A DNA stretch of 64,000 bases from Streptomyces phaeoluteigriseus (GTDB taxonomy: Bacteria; Actinomycetota; Actinomycetes; Streptomycetales; Streptomycetaceae), in the NCBI RefSeq assembly GCF_001896135.2, contig NZ_MPOH02000009.1:210082-274081 (forward strand). Direction: 5' to 3'. Both the position numbers and the translations under genes were made by a program. The notes beneath the pieces were generated by a model. It was not told the origin of the DNA. It did not search any database and saw nothing but the letters and a program-made list of their open reading frames with translations. Of this stretch, positions 55,489 to 64,000 are shown one piece after another (position 1 is the first letter of the stretch; each line of letters begins with the position of its first letter).

Positions 55489-57571
55489 TCACGCGCCCAA
55501 TTGCAGCCCTTCGGCCGCTTCCTCGACCATGGCCAGCCCGAGTCGGCTGACCCGTACGGAGAAGGCGGCACCGGAGATCCGCAGTCCCGTGAGGCCGAGT
55601 TCGCCCAGGGGTGCGCTGCGCAGGGGGCGCAGGGTCACGGTGCCGGCCGGGGCATCGGGCCGGATGCCCGCCAGAGTGGTCAGCAGGAGGACCCCTGCGG
55701 CGGCCGCGGTGGCTGCGGGGCGGCATGCGGCGGGGTGCGGCAGCGGAGCGCTCCCCTCGGTTCGCTGCTCCCCGCCGTACATCTCGGGGAGCCGGTGGCC
55801 GAAGGCCTCGGCCGCGGCCAGTACGCCTCGCAGCAGGGACCCCGCCTCCTTCTCGTACCCGGCCGCCGCCAGCCCCGAGACGCCGATAGCCGTCTCATGG
55901 ACCCGTACGGCACCGCCGCGGTGACCGAAGGGGTTGTGACCCACCTCTTTCGCGCCGAGTCCGCGCAGCCCCCAGCCCGAGTCCATGACCGGACTGCCGA
56001 GGAGCCGGGCCAACTGTGCGGTCTGCACCTTGTCGAGAAGTCCCGGGGCGTACTCCCCACCGCCCAGCAGGCCGGTGTCGAGGAGGTGGACGGCGCCCGC
56101 TCCCAGGTGGGGCACCGGGCGACCGTCCGGGGTCCGGGCGGCCGCAGGACGGCCCCCTCCTGGATCGTCGATCCAGAATTCCTTCCGGAACGCGGTCCGC
56201 AGCGCCTGCGCCCACTCCCGGAGCCCGCGGCCGCCCGGTCTGCCCAGGGCGTCGAGCAGGTCGGCGCCGAGCAGTGCCGCACGGTGGGCCTGGGCCTGCG
56301 TCTCGCAGCGGACGGGGCCGCCGGGCTGGGGGTCGCGGAGGTACTCGTCCTCCCCCACGGCGTCCCGTAACCAGGTCAGGCAGCGCTCGGCCGTCGGCAG
56401 CAGTTCCTCCGCCTCGCGTTCGGCCAGTCCCCAGCGGCGGGCCTCGGCCAGGAGGACGGGGAAGAGCAAGGTCGCCTCCGTCCCCCGTGCAGCCCGGGGG
56501 CAGGTGCGCGCCCGCGTCACGCCGAGAGCCCGGGATCATGCCCGTCCGCGGTCCGTCCCGGATCTGGGTGCGGGCGAGGCTGCGCAGGGTTCCGGCGGCG
56601 AGCCGCGTGCCGAGGGACAGCGTCATGCGGGCCGCGGCCAGCGCTTCGGCGGGGGCCCGCCCGCAGCGCCAGGGGACTCCGGCGGCGAGGTGGATGTCCA
56701 TGGGGTGTACGGGATCGCGAACGAGGAGGGCCTCCAGGTCCTCGATGCTGGTGCTGAGGAACTGCCGGACCCGTGGGTCGTCCCCGGTCGCCCGCGCGGC
56801 GGCCAGGGGACTTGTCGCGGCACGTCCCACGCTCCGCACCGGTCCGGCACCCTCCAGGCGGACTCTCAGCTCCACGGTCACGGTGCTGCCCGGTGGCACG
56901 TCGAACTCCCAGCGCAGAAGTCCCGCGGAGGCGAGCGCGTCGACGGGCGGCGGGTCGGCCGTGACGCAGGCGGTCCCGACGGGGCTGGACCAGCGCAGCC
57001 CGGAATCATGGACGCTGGCGGGCAGCTCGGGTCCTACGGTGCCGGCCGCGATGGCGCCCAGGTCGGCCAGATCCGTGCCGAGGGCGACCTCCACCGGCAG
57101 GCGCAGCGGGCGCATGGCGGCGCTGTGCAGCGTGATGCGCTCGACGCCGTCCGCGGTACGGGTCCGCTCGACGAGGAGGTCCGGGTCCGGTCCCCCATGC
57201 GGTGTGGGACGCAGGGTACCGACGAAACGGGCCCGGTCCGCCGACTGCATCCGCGCCTGGACCATGAGCGGTTCGCGTCCGGCGATCCGCACCTGGCAGC
57301 GGGACAGGACGCGTCGGCCCGCCCGGTAGTACCCCTCCAGCCCGCGCCCGGTCAGCTGCCCCTCGTCGGTGGAAATGGCGAGGCCTGGCAGGGCGACGCA
57401 GATCAGCGCCGTGTGGACCGGGGGCAGTTCGGCCGGGCGACGCGGAGGCGCTCCCTGGGCCGGCGGCACCGTGCCCGGCGGGGACTCTCGTGGAGACCGA
57501 GGTGCCGGGGCCCCCCGCTGTGGGAGGCCCGGGCGTTCGTCGGTGACTGAGGGCGGAGTCGGCTGATCCAT
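55489..57571 (-). CDS. Amylo-alpha-1,6-glucosidase/glycogen-debranching-like protein, one frameshift
   Basis: This is a glycoside-hydrolase-like protein with an N-terminal beta domain (VHTALICVALPGLAISTDEGQLTGRGLEGYYRAGRRVLSRCQVRIAGREPL), typical of the bacterial debranching-enzyme N-bis region, and an (alpha/alpha)6 toroid C-terminus (FRKEFWIDD, LLDTGLLGGGEYAPG, SGWGLRGLGAKEVGHNPFGHRGGAVRVHETAIGVSGLAAAGY). It may debranch or trim glycogen-like glucans. The frame breaks at 56482-56486, where five C (plus strand) stand for four; correction joins the halves into 693 residues. ATG 57571 is used. The NUDIX gene starts 130 bases downstream on the same strand. Confidence 0.82.
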
Positions 57572-57846
57572 GAGGTGACTTCTTCTGCTCTCTGAACGCC
57601 TCGGGCAGGGGCGACGGCAGGCTTCGGCAGGGCGCGGCGGCACGCCCCCTGCGGGCTGTCCGCCACACAGGTGAACGGAGCCGGGCTCCACCAGGTCACG
57701 CCCGCGGTCGCGGCGGCCCACCGAATGGCGGTGGGGCGGCCGGTCGGCCGCGATCCTGGCCGGCCGGCCGCGAGCGGTCGCCCAGCCGGCCCGGTGGGAC
57801 AACCGGCCTAGCATGCCCCGCAGTGCGGCGCCGATCCGGTACCGGA
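57572..57846. other. Intergenic region, 275 bases
   Basis: This region lies between the debranching-like gene and the upstream DUF4192 gene on the same strand. It is very G/C-rich, with interleaved GGCCGGCC and CGGCCG pairings at 57720-57790 that may form a hairpin. No gene was seen. Confidence 0.45.
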
Positions 57847-59615
57847 TCACGTCAGCCCGTCGATCTCGTCGCCGTCGGCGCAGCCGCTCCGCCGCCGCGT
57901 GGAGGCCTTGTCGGACGTACGGGTGCGGGAGCGGGACTCGCCCCGTCCGGGAGTGGTGGGGCGCGTCGAGCCCGCGGAACGCACACGGCGCCGCCGTCGG
58001 CCGACAGCCGCTGAAGGGACCGACGCCGATCCTGAACCGCGACCGGTCGCACCGTGGGCATCGGACGCCGCAGCGCGCTCCGCTTCGCCCCGAACGTTGG
58101 TGTCGTCGGCGCCGCTGTCATGGCTCTCGGCCCCGGCGTGGGCTGTGGCTCCAGCCCCACCCCTAGCCCTAGCCCCAGCCTCAGCCTCAGCCTCAGCCTC
58201 AGCCTCAGCCGGATGGTCGGCCCCTTCCCCCGCCTCCTCATCCCCGCGGCCCTCGCGTTCGGCGCGCAGGCAGCGGCGGACCGACTCCGGGTCCAGACCC
58301 TGGTTGCAGGCCTGGTGCAGGAGCCGGGCGAAGAGGTAGCTCGGGTCCGCGCCCAGGGCCATGGCGAGGGCCTCGCGGGCCTCCAGTTCGTCACCGGTGG
58401 ACCATGCGACCCAGCCGGCGAGGGTGAGCGGGGCCGCCGCGTGCTCGCCGTAGGGGCCGACACAGCGGCGGGCCAGCGCTCGCCAGAGGCGCAGAGCGGG
58501 TGCCGCCTCGTCGCCCTCCATCCACTCGGCGGCGCGGTCGCGGGTCACACGGTCCTGGAGTCCGAGGATGAGGGCCGCAGCCTCCTCGGGGGCCAGGAGT
58601 TCGTCGTCCCGGCGGTCGGCGGGGAGGGTGCCGGTCACCGTGGGTGTTCCGGAGAACCGGCGAATGATGCGTGCGGCCAGTGCGATGGTCTCCTCCGCGA
58701 CTGCGGCGCGGCTCACGTCGTGGAGCATCTTCGGGACCAGGGACATGCCCGCCGTGTCGAGGGCCACCTCCTGTTCCACGGCGACGCTCGTTTCCAACGG
58801 AAGCAGGCGGGCCCGCAGCTCCCGAAGCGTGCCGCGCACCTGGATCCCGGCGTATGTGGCCGCCGCGGCCAGAACGGACGTGCCCGGCAGGCCCATCGGC
58901 GCCCCCTCGACCGGGCAGCAATCCGCGCCGGAGCAGCAGTACGACCAGAAGCGGCCGTCCGAGATGCACAGCGCCTCGATCACCGGGATGTCGAGCCGAC
59001 CGCATTCGACACGGAGCCTTTGCGCGAGCGGCTGGAGGCGCTGCCTCACCTGGCCGCCCGTCTCGCCCTTCGCCGGATCCTGGCAGAGGTACGCGACGAT
59101 CTGTGCGGGGCGTGCTCCCCTGCGTTCGCTGCCGGTCACGAGGCCCTGTGCCAGCTGCCTGGCCACCGCGGGCCAGTCGGCCGGGTTGGCGGGGATGCCG
59201 AGGCGCGCGCGCCGCCGAACCTGCCCCTGCCACCCCGGTCATGGAGGGCGACGAGCACGATGCTGTCCTCGGGGCGGTACCCGAGCAGGTAGGGCAGGGC
59301 GTCGGCCAGCTCGGCCGGCGTGCGCAGGGTGACCTGATGCGCGGGCCCTTCGTCGAAGCCGGGGCTTCCGTCGTGCGCGGGGCGTCCGTCGTACGGGACG
59401 TGGCCTTCGTACGAGGCCTCCCGGTCGTACCCGGAGGCGGGTTCGCACTCGTCATCGCCGTGCGCGACCTGACCGTCGTAGGCGGCCCGACCCTCGTAGG
59501 CGGCCCGACCCTCGTAGGCGGCCCGACCCTCGTACGACCCGGGCCCGGTACATCCCTCATGTCCGGTGATGTCGCCGTTTTCGAAGGAACCAGTCGTTTC
59601 GCTGTGATTCGTCAT
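57847..59615 (-). CDS. DUF4192 family protein with internal repeats, one frameshift
   Basis: DUF4192 proteins are conserved in Actinobacteria; function is unknown. The N-terminus has hexapeptide repeats (YEGRAA, 18-base units), then the family block VTLRTPAELADALPYLLGYRPEDSIVLVALHDRGG, then IVAYLCQDPA...LRVECGRLDIPVIEALCISDGRFWSYCCSGADCCPVEG, which defines DUF4192. A helical region and a long low-complexity tail follow (six or more EA dipeptides, then Arg/Ser/Gly-rich). The frame breaks at about 59210: one G is missing (GCGCGCGCCGCC for GCGCGCGGCCGCC). Correction joins both parts into 589 residues. ATG 59615 is used. Confidence 0.85.
58166..58212. repeat. 6-base tandem repeat in the DUF4192 tail
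   Basis: CCTCAG/CCCTAG-type hexamers repeat about seven times; on the minus strand they encode alternating Glu-Ala. They are in frame and likely prone to copy-number change. Confidence 0.85.
59467..59540. repeat. 18-base tandem repeat in the DUF4192 N-terminus
   Basis: The unit GTAGGCGGCCCGACCCTC recurs about three and a half times, encoding YEGRAA copies and a diverged YDG copy on the minus strand. Confidence 0.85.
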
Positions 59616-60043
59616 GCGCAGACGATCTCGCGGAATGCGAGGATCCGGTTGACCCTGTGGATAACTCGGGCCAGGGACACGTCAAATCCCCAGGCGTCGA
59701 GGGTGGCTGCCAATCGATGGGAGGCAGATCGATTGCCCATCAGGACGACCGAACCCAAGCCGGCCGTCCCCGAGCGGGCCGGGGCTTCCGCGCGCCCCTG
59801 AGGCAGGGACGTAGACGTCGCGTGCGGCCGGGACCTCGACATCGACACCGGCACCGACTTCCAGGTCACAGACGAGCTGGAAGGCGGCCAAGCCGAGCGC
59901 CGGCACCCTCACCGGCGGCCAGGGCCGCCGGGTGGACGTCGCATGACCCTGGTCTCCACGAGCCCGAACTGCGGTGCCCGCTCGGGGCGCGCGCCGGATG
60001 CCAGGCGAACCAGTGCAAGAAACAAGCAGGTCAGAAGGAAGGC
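59616..60043. other. Unassigned region between recQ and DUF4192 genes
   Basis: This 428-base gap holds the DUF4192 promoter (minus strand). Between about 59805 and 59945 both strands show G/C-third codon bias without stops for some 40 codons, which may be a gene remnant, but neither reading resembles a family I know and neither has a start with a ribosome site. Confidence 0.4.
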
Positions 60044-62197
60044 TCATCCCGCCGCGGCAAGGATCAGCGGAAGCACCCCCTCGCCGCCTGCCCGGCGCAG
60101 GAGCCGGGCGGCGACCGCGAGGGTCCAGCCGGAGTCGGTGTAGTCGTCGACGAGCAGCACGGGCCCCGGCGAGGCCGCCAGGGCGTCGGCCAGCTCCTCG
60201 GAGACGGTGAAGGCGGCCGAGAGCGCCCTGAGCCGCTGGGCGGAGTTGCTGCGGCGTACCGCGTGGGCGCCGCCCTGCCCGGTGTACGTCAGGGTCCCCA
60301 GGAAGGGGAGACGGCCGACGGTCGCGATGCCCTGGGCGAGGGAGCCGACCAGCTGCGGGCGGGCCAGGGACGGGACGGCGACGACCCCCACGGGGCGGGA
60401 CGAGGCGTCCGGCCCGTCCGCTGCCCAGCCGCCAGGGGAGCGCGCCCAGTCGGCGAGGACGGACACCGCGGCCTTCAGGACGTCGTCGGGGACCGGACCG
60501 TCGGGCGCGTTCTCCGCCAACAGGGGGCGCAGCCGGTTGCCCCAGCCGATGTCCGAGAGCCGACCGAGGGCGCGGCCGGTGGAGCACTGCTCGCGGGCGG
60601 GGATACGCCCCTTGAGGTCGATGCCCAGAGCGGACATGCCCGTCGGCCACATCCGGCGCGGTTCCACCTCCACCCCGGGGCGGTCCAGTTCCTTCGTCGC
60701 CCCCGTCAGGGCCTCGGCCGTGACCGAGGCGTCGATCCAGGCGCCGACGCAGTTGTCGCATCGGCCGCACGGGACCGCGCCCTCGTCGTCCAGCTGCCGA
60801 CGCAGGAACTCCATCCGACACTCGGTCGTACTCACGTAGTCGCGCATCGCCTGCTGCTCGGTGGACCGCTGCCGGGCGACCCAGGCGTACCGCTCGGTGT
60901 CGTACGCCCAGGGCCGCCCGGTGCTCTCCCAGCCGCCCTTCACGCGCTTGACGGCCCCGTCCACGTCGAGGACCTTCAGCATCGTCTCCAGCCGGGTGCG
61001 ACGGAGATCCACCAGCGCCTCGAGGGCGGGCACGGACAGCGGTCGCCCCGCGTCGGAAAGGGCCGCGAGGGTCTGCCGGACCTGCGTCTCGGGCGGGAAG
61101 GCGGTGTCGGCGAAGTAGCGCCAGATCGCTTCGTCCTCCTTGCCGGGCAGCAGCAGCACCTCGGCGTGCTCCACCCCTCGGCCCGCGCGGCCCACCTGCT
61201 GGTAGTAGGCGATCGGCGAGGACGGCGAGCCCAGGTGGACGACGAATCCCAGGTCCGGCTTGTCGAACCCCATGCCGAGCGCGGAGGTCGCCACGAGCGC
61301 CTTGACCCTGTTCTGCTGGAGGTCGACCTCCGCCTGGAGCCGGTCGGCGTTCTCCGTACGGCCCGTGTAGGAGTCCACCGTGAAGCCTCGCTGCCGCAGG
61401 AAGGCGGTGGCCTCCTCGGCCGCGGCGACCGTCAGCGCGTAGATGATCCCGGAGCCCGGCAGCTCGTCCAGGTGCTCGGCGAGCCAGGCCAGGCGGTGGG
61501 CGGCGTCCGGCAGCCGGACGACACCGAGCCGGAGGCTTTCCCTCTCCAGCGAGCCGCGCAGCACCAGGGCCTCGCCGGCGCCGGTGCCCAGTTGGTCGGC
61601 CACGTCCGCGGTGACGCGCGCGTTGGCCGTCGCGGTGGTGGCCAGGACCGGCACGCCGGGGGCGAGGTCGCCGAGCATGGCCCGCAGCCGGCGGTAGTCG
61701 GGACGGAAGTCGTGGCCCCAGTCGGAGATGCAGTGCGCCTCGTCGACCACCAGCAGGCCTGTGGTGGCCGCCAGTTTGGGAAGCACCTGGTCGCGGAAAT
61801 CGACGGAGTTGAGGCGTTCGGGACTGACGAGGAGGACGTCGGTCTCGCCACGCTCGACCTCCTTGTAGATCGTCTCCCACTCCTCCGGATTGGCCGAGTT
61901 GATGGTGCGTGCCTGGATACCTGCTCGCTCCGCCGCCTCGACCTGGTTGCGCATCAGGGCGAGGAGCGGCGAGACGATCACCGTCGGCCCGGAGCCGCGC
62001 CGGCGCAACAGAGCGGTGGCGACGAAGTACACCGCCGACTTGCCCCAGCCGGTGCGCTGCACCACCAGGGCCCGTCGGCGCTCCTCGACCAGGGCTGCCA
62101 CCGCCTGCCACTGGTCCTCCCGCAGCCGCGCCCCCGGCGCACCCACCAGTTCGGCGAGGATGGCGTCTGCTTCGGTGCGGAGCTCCAGGTTGTCCAT
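60044..62197 (-). CDS. recQ: RecQ-family DNA helicase with C-terminal phosphoribosyltransferase-like domain
   Basis: This SF2 DNA helicase of 717 residues has motif I TGWGKSAVY, motif II DEAHCISDWGHDFRPDYRRL (RecQ-type DEAH plus aromatic loop), motif III ATTATAN, motif V ATSALGMGFDKPDL and motif VI QQVGRAGR. The zinc-binding region has CGRCDNC. After the winged-helix region the protein does not end in an HRDC domain but in a roughly 200-residue tail containing GPVLLVDDYTDSGWT, the PRPP-binding motif of type I phosphoribosyltransferases (ComF-like). ATG 62197 is used. This fusion occurs, from memory, in several Actinobacteria; its purpose is unknown to me. Confidence 0.9.
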   Translation of the reverse strand: MDNLELRTEADAILAELVGAPGARLREDQWQAVAALVEERRRALVVQRTGWGKSAVYFVATALLRRRGSGPTVIVSPLLALMRNQVEAAERAGIQARTINSANPEEWETIYKEVERGETDVLLVSPERLNSVDFRDQVLPKLAATTGLLVVDEAHCISDWGHDFRPDYRRLRAMLGDLAPGVPVLATTATANARVTADVADQLGTGAGEALVLRGSLERESLRLGVVRLPDAAHRLAWLAEHLDELPGSGIIYALTVAAAEEATAFLRQRGFTVDSYTGRTENADRLQAEVDLQQNRVKALVATSALGMGFDKPDLGFVVHLGSPSSPIAYYQQVGRAGRGVEHAEVLLLPGKEDEAIWRYFADTAFPPETQVRQTLAALSDAGRPLSVPALEALVDLRRTRLETMLKVLDVDGAVKRVKGGWESTGRPWAYDTERYAWVARQRSTEQQAMRDYVSTTECRMEFLRRQLDDEGAVPCGRCDNCVGAWIDASVTAEALTGATKELDRPGVEVEPRRMWPTGMSALGIDLKGRIPAREQCSTGRALGRLSDIGWGNRLRPLLAENAPDGPVPDDVLKAAVSVLADWARSPGGWAADGPDASSRPVGVVAVPSLARPQLVGSLAQGIATVGRLPFLGTLTYTGQGGAHAVRRSNSAQRLRALSAAFTVSEELADALAASPGPVLLVDDYTDSGWTLAVAARLLRRAGGEGVLPLILAAAG

Positions 62198-62572
62198 GCC
62201 CCCATGCAACCCGATGGCACTGACAATCGGCCACCTCACCCTGTGTGAGCGAGCGCGGCCAAGGCTGTACGGCCGGAGTAAGAGTCGCGCCGCCCGCTCA
62301 CCCGTCGGGAAACGCCGCCTCCCCGGCAGGTGAACGTAGGGTGGAGAGCCGGTGCGCGCGTCACCCCGCGCTGACGGGGTAGGGATATAAGACACTCTCC
62401 GCCACATAAGGGTCTCCGGCCCCAATTGCTCGTTGCCGCATCCAAGTTCGACAGGAAGAATTGAATTCCGCTCCCCGCACGGCTCGCCCGTGGTCCGGCA
62501 GGGCTCTGCTGCGGCGTGCGCGCCCCCGAATCCGACCGCCCGCAGGTGTGGGCCGTAGCCGAAGGGAGGCCC
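62198..62572. other. Divergent region upstream of recQ
   Basis: This 375-base gap holds promoters in both directions. GATATAAGAC at about 62391-62400 and an A/T-rich patch at 62430-62470 are the likely core of the plus-strand promoter. A short C/G hairpin at 62361-62380 precedes it. No gene was seen. Confidence 0.5.
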
Positions 62573-63184
62573 GTGACCCTCGGATTCGCTCCGTCCTCGG
62601 CATCGTTGTCGTCGTCCGCCGCTTCCGCCAACCGCTTGCTCGAACCCGCGGAGTGGGCTTCGGCCGGCATTCCGCTGCTGCGCAGCCCGCGGGAGGTCGT
62701 CAGCGGCCTGCACGCACGTCATCGGCCGAAGCCCGCCACCGCGATCGTGGCCGTGCTCGACCTGGACGAACGGTTGCTGGCCAGCGCCTCGTTCACGCGG
62801 CGCCAGACCCAGGCCGACGGCTGGATGTTCCGCAACGCGCTGCTCGACCAGTTGCGCCGGGTCATCCCGCACGATCTACGGCGCCGCACCCCGGTGCGCA
62901 CCGCCGTGCTGCTCTACTGCCGTGAGGGCGACGGACGCTGGACGGAGGAGGACGGCGCCTGGATGTGGGGTCTGCGGGACGCCTGCACGCTGCACGGGCT
63001 GCGCTGCGGGGCCTACATCACGCTGACCCGGGACGGCTGGCAGGTCCTCGGCGAGGGCCGCGGGGGCCGTCGTCCCCACGCCGATTCGGAGCCGGAGCCC
63101 TTCGCCCTGTCCGAGGCGCCGGCGCCGTTGCCGCGGACCGGCGGCGCAGCCTCGGAGGTGCTGCGCCGCGCGGCCGCCCGCTGA
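62573..63184 (+). CDS. Hypothetical protein, 203 residues
   Basis: I do not recognise this family. The protein has a Ser/Ala-rich N-terminus and a compact domain with REVVSGLHARH...ATAIVAVLDLDERLLASASFTRR, LRRVIPHDLRRRTPVRTAVLLYCREGDGRWTEEDGAWMWGLRDAC, and GWQVLGEGRGGRRPH, followed by a disordered tail. The IVAVLDLDERLL and AVLLYCREGDGR strands look like a RadC-like or nuclease-like alpha/beta fold, but this is a guess. GTG 62573 follows AGGGAGG. A perfect terminator ends the gene. Confidence 0.82.
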   Translation: MTLGFAPSSASLSSSAASANRLLEPAEWASAGIPLLRSPREVVSGLHARHRPKPATAIVAVLDLDERLLASASFTRRQTQADGWMFRNALLDQLRRVIPHDLRRRTPVRTAVLLYCREGDGRWTEEDGAWMWGLRDACTLHGLRCGAYITLTRDGWQVLGEGRGGRRPHADSEPEPFALSEAPAPLPRTGGAASEVLRRAAAR

Positions 63185-63187
63185 GAG

Positions 63188-63215
63188 CTGCCGACTCCCC
63201 CCACCGAGTCGGCAG
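63188..63215 (+). terminator. Terminator after the hypothetical gene
   Basis: A 10-base perfect stem (CTGCCGACTC / GAGTCGGCAG) with an 8-base C-rich loop starts four bases after the stop codon. Confidence 0.88.
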
Positions 63216-63219
63216 TAAC

Positions 63220-63281
63220 GATCCGCCTTGCCGGAGGAACAATCCGCCTTGCCGGAGGAACGATCCGCCTTGCCGGAGAAT
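63220..63281. repeat. Three 21-base tandem repeats
   Basis: The unit GATCCGCCTTGCCGGAGGAAC occurs three times in tandem, the second copy starting AATCC and the third slightly diverged, directly downstream of the terminator. The role is unknown. Confidence 0.9.
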
Positions 63282-63592
63282 CGACCGTCTTCGCCGGACG
63301 GGGGTCCCGGAGGACCGTGACCGGCGTGCACGGCACCGCGCCACACCGCGCCGCCCCATACGGCAGCAGGCACCGAGGACGGAACACCTGGCACCCCTCG
63401 TGACGGTGTCCACGGGCGCCGCAGCGCGCAGCCGCGCGCCCGTGCCCGGTGACGCCAGAGCCCCGTCCGGGCACATGCCAAGGCGGCCGACCCGACTTCC
63501 TCAGGTCCGTGCAGGCGAAGACCCACCGTGGAAACGCCGCGAGGGCGGCGCCTCCCGCATCCGAACGCCCTCCCGGGCGACCGGAAGCCGGC
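63282..63592. other. Intergenic region, 311 bases
   Basis: This region lies between the repeats and the 3' end of the partial minus-strand gene. It is G/C-rich throughout. No convincing gene, RNA or hairpin was seen. Confidence 0.5.
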
Positions 63593-64000
63593 TCAGACGC
63601 CTGTGCCCAGCACCGAGTTGATCTCCTGCGGGTCACCGCAGACGATCAGCAGGGCACCGGCCCGGGCGCGGGCCAAGGGAAGTGCGGTGGCGGCAGCGGT
63701 ACCGGGGCCGCCGTTGACCGCCACCACGACGACGGGACGCACCGCCGCCCGCTCCAACCCGGCGGCACCGGCGTAGAAGACGTCGTCCCCGGTGTCGTGC
63801 TGCGCCCAGTAGGACGCTTCACCGAAGGACAGTTCGTGGGCCGCCCAGGGGTGCAGTTCCCCGGTGGTGATCACCAGCACCTCACCCGGGGCGCGGCCCG
63901 ACTCGAGAAGCAGGTCGACGGCCTCCTCGGCGGCGTCCAGCGCACCCTCGGCCGAGGCCGGGATCAGCTGGATCTGGAGAGTCGCCGAAGCGGAAGCAGC
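63593..64000 (-). CDS. Partial ATPase/helicase-like protein, 5' part outside window
   Basis: The last 135 residues of a protein cut by the right edge. The frame is open to position 64000 without a stop. Visible text includes LLLESGRAPGEVLVITTGELHPWAAHELSFGEASYW, then VRPVVVVAVNGG and ALPLARARAGALLIVCGDPQEINSVLG, reminiscent of the C-terminal end of UvrD-type or AAA helicases (ALTRARxxLxVxGD). The assignment is tentative without the ATPase motifs. Confidence 0.7.
   Translation of the reverse strand, partial: AASASATLQIQLIPASAEGALDAAEEAVDLLLESGRAPGEVLVITTGELHPWAAHELSFGEASYWAQHDTGDDVFYAGAAGLERAAVRPVVVVAVNGGPGTAAATALPLARARAGALLIVCGDPQEINSVLGTGV

Noticed and set aside
59612-59869. 85-codon minus-strand gene before DUF4192
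   Set aside because: It overlaps the DUF4192 start, has no ribosome site and no recognisable family text.
59657-62248. Plus-strand open frame over the RecQ gene
   Set aside because: It is antisense to intact helicase motifs and has no start with a ribosome site.
62361-62380. CRISPR-like repeat CCCCGCGCTGACGGGG
   Set aside because: It is a single copy with no second repeat or spacer; it is better read as a small hairpin.

Overview
The window is a 64 kb stretch of chromosomal core from a Streptomyces. The evidence is very high GC, G/C-biased third codon positions, frequent GTG and TTG starts, and the gene set itself: the principal sigma factor hrdB, the sporulation regulator whiH, the cell-division protein sepH, the CutR/CutS two-component system, ptsH (HPr), parC/parE, hemH, dut and tdk. 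From memory the order matches the S. coelicolor SCO581x-SCO587x interval, read in reverse. No tRNA, rRNA, prophage, IS element or CRISPR array was found. Most of the region looks like conserved housekeeping and developmental DNA, not an accessory island.

Layout. 1-3.6 kb: a KdpD kinase cut by the left edge, and a secreted alginate-lyase-like protein. 3.7-7.5 kb: a coupled operon (thioesterase, dut, DUF3710), a DUF3093 membrane protein, and a DUF4193/hypothetical pair. 7.9-10.4 kb: cutS and cutR, then a 57-codon gene. 10.5-15.9 kb: inositol monophosphatase and coproporphyrin ferrochelatase, an MFS exporter, a sugar-lactone oxidase and a membrane protein. 16.4-25 kb: sepH, a rhodanese, a VOC protein, thymidine kinase, a phosphodiesterase, DUF5998 and a large GNAT/acyl-CoA-synthetase-like protein acetyltransferase. 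25.2-30.5 kb: ptsH with a DasR-type site, a GntR regulator, an M23 peptidase behind a c-di-AMP riboswitch, and an M16 peptidase pair. 30.9-38.6 kb: parC, a CobW GTPase, DUF6082, and two divergent citrate-synthase-family genes, one fused to a DNA-binding domain. 38.6-44.4 kb: an iron-regulated ferredoxin-like protein, a CitA/CitB-type two-component pair, and an acetate-type symporter with its DUF485 partner. 44.5-55 kb: a decayed response regulator, parE, a small zinc-ribbon protein, a trypsin-like protease, hrdB, whiH and a fused ABC transporter. 54.6-64 kb: a NUDIX regulator, a glycogen-debranching-like protein, DUF4192, a RecQ helicase with a phosphoribosyltransferase tail, a hypothetical protein and a truncated ATPase/helicase end.

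Two points shape the reading. First, nine conserved genes (tdk, the acetyltransferase, one M16 peptidase, cobW, the CitA-type kinase, parE, the ABC transporter, the debranching-like gene and DUF4192) carry ten single-base G/C indels, almost all in short homopolymers or next to CCGCGCGG-like palindromes. Each gene is otherwise intact, so I read these as assembly errors, not gene death, and report each as one gene. Second, regulatory DNA is unusually legible here: a DasR site at ptsH, iron boxes at hemH and at the ferredoxin-like gene, a c-di-AMP riboswitch, palindromic operators at whiH, the citrate-synthase pair and the NUDIX gene, and strong hairpin terminators.

I found no clearly new multi-gene system. 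The best candidates for new biology are the HTH-citrate-synthase fusion with its shared palindromic operator, the RecQ-phosphoribosyltransferase fusion, and the NUDIX gene with an operator inside its own leaderless promoter.
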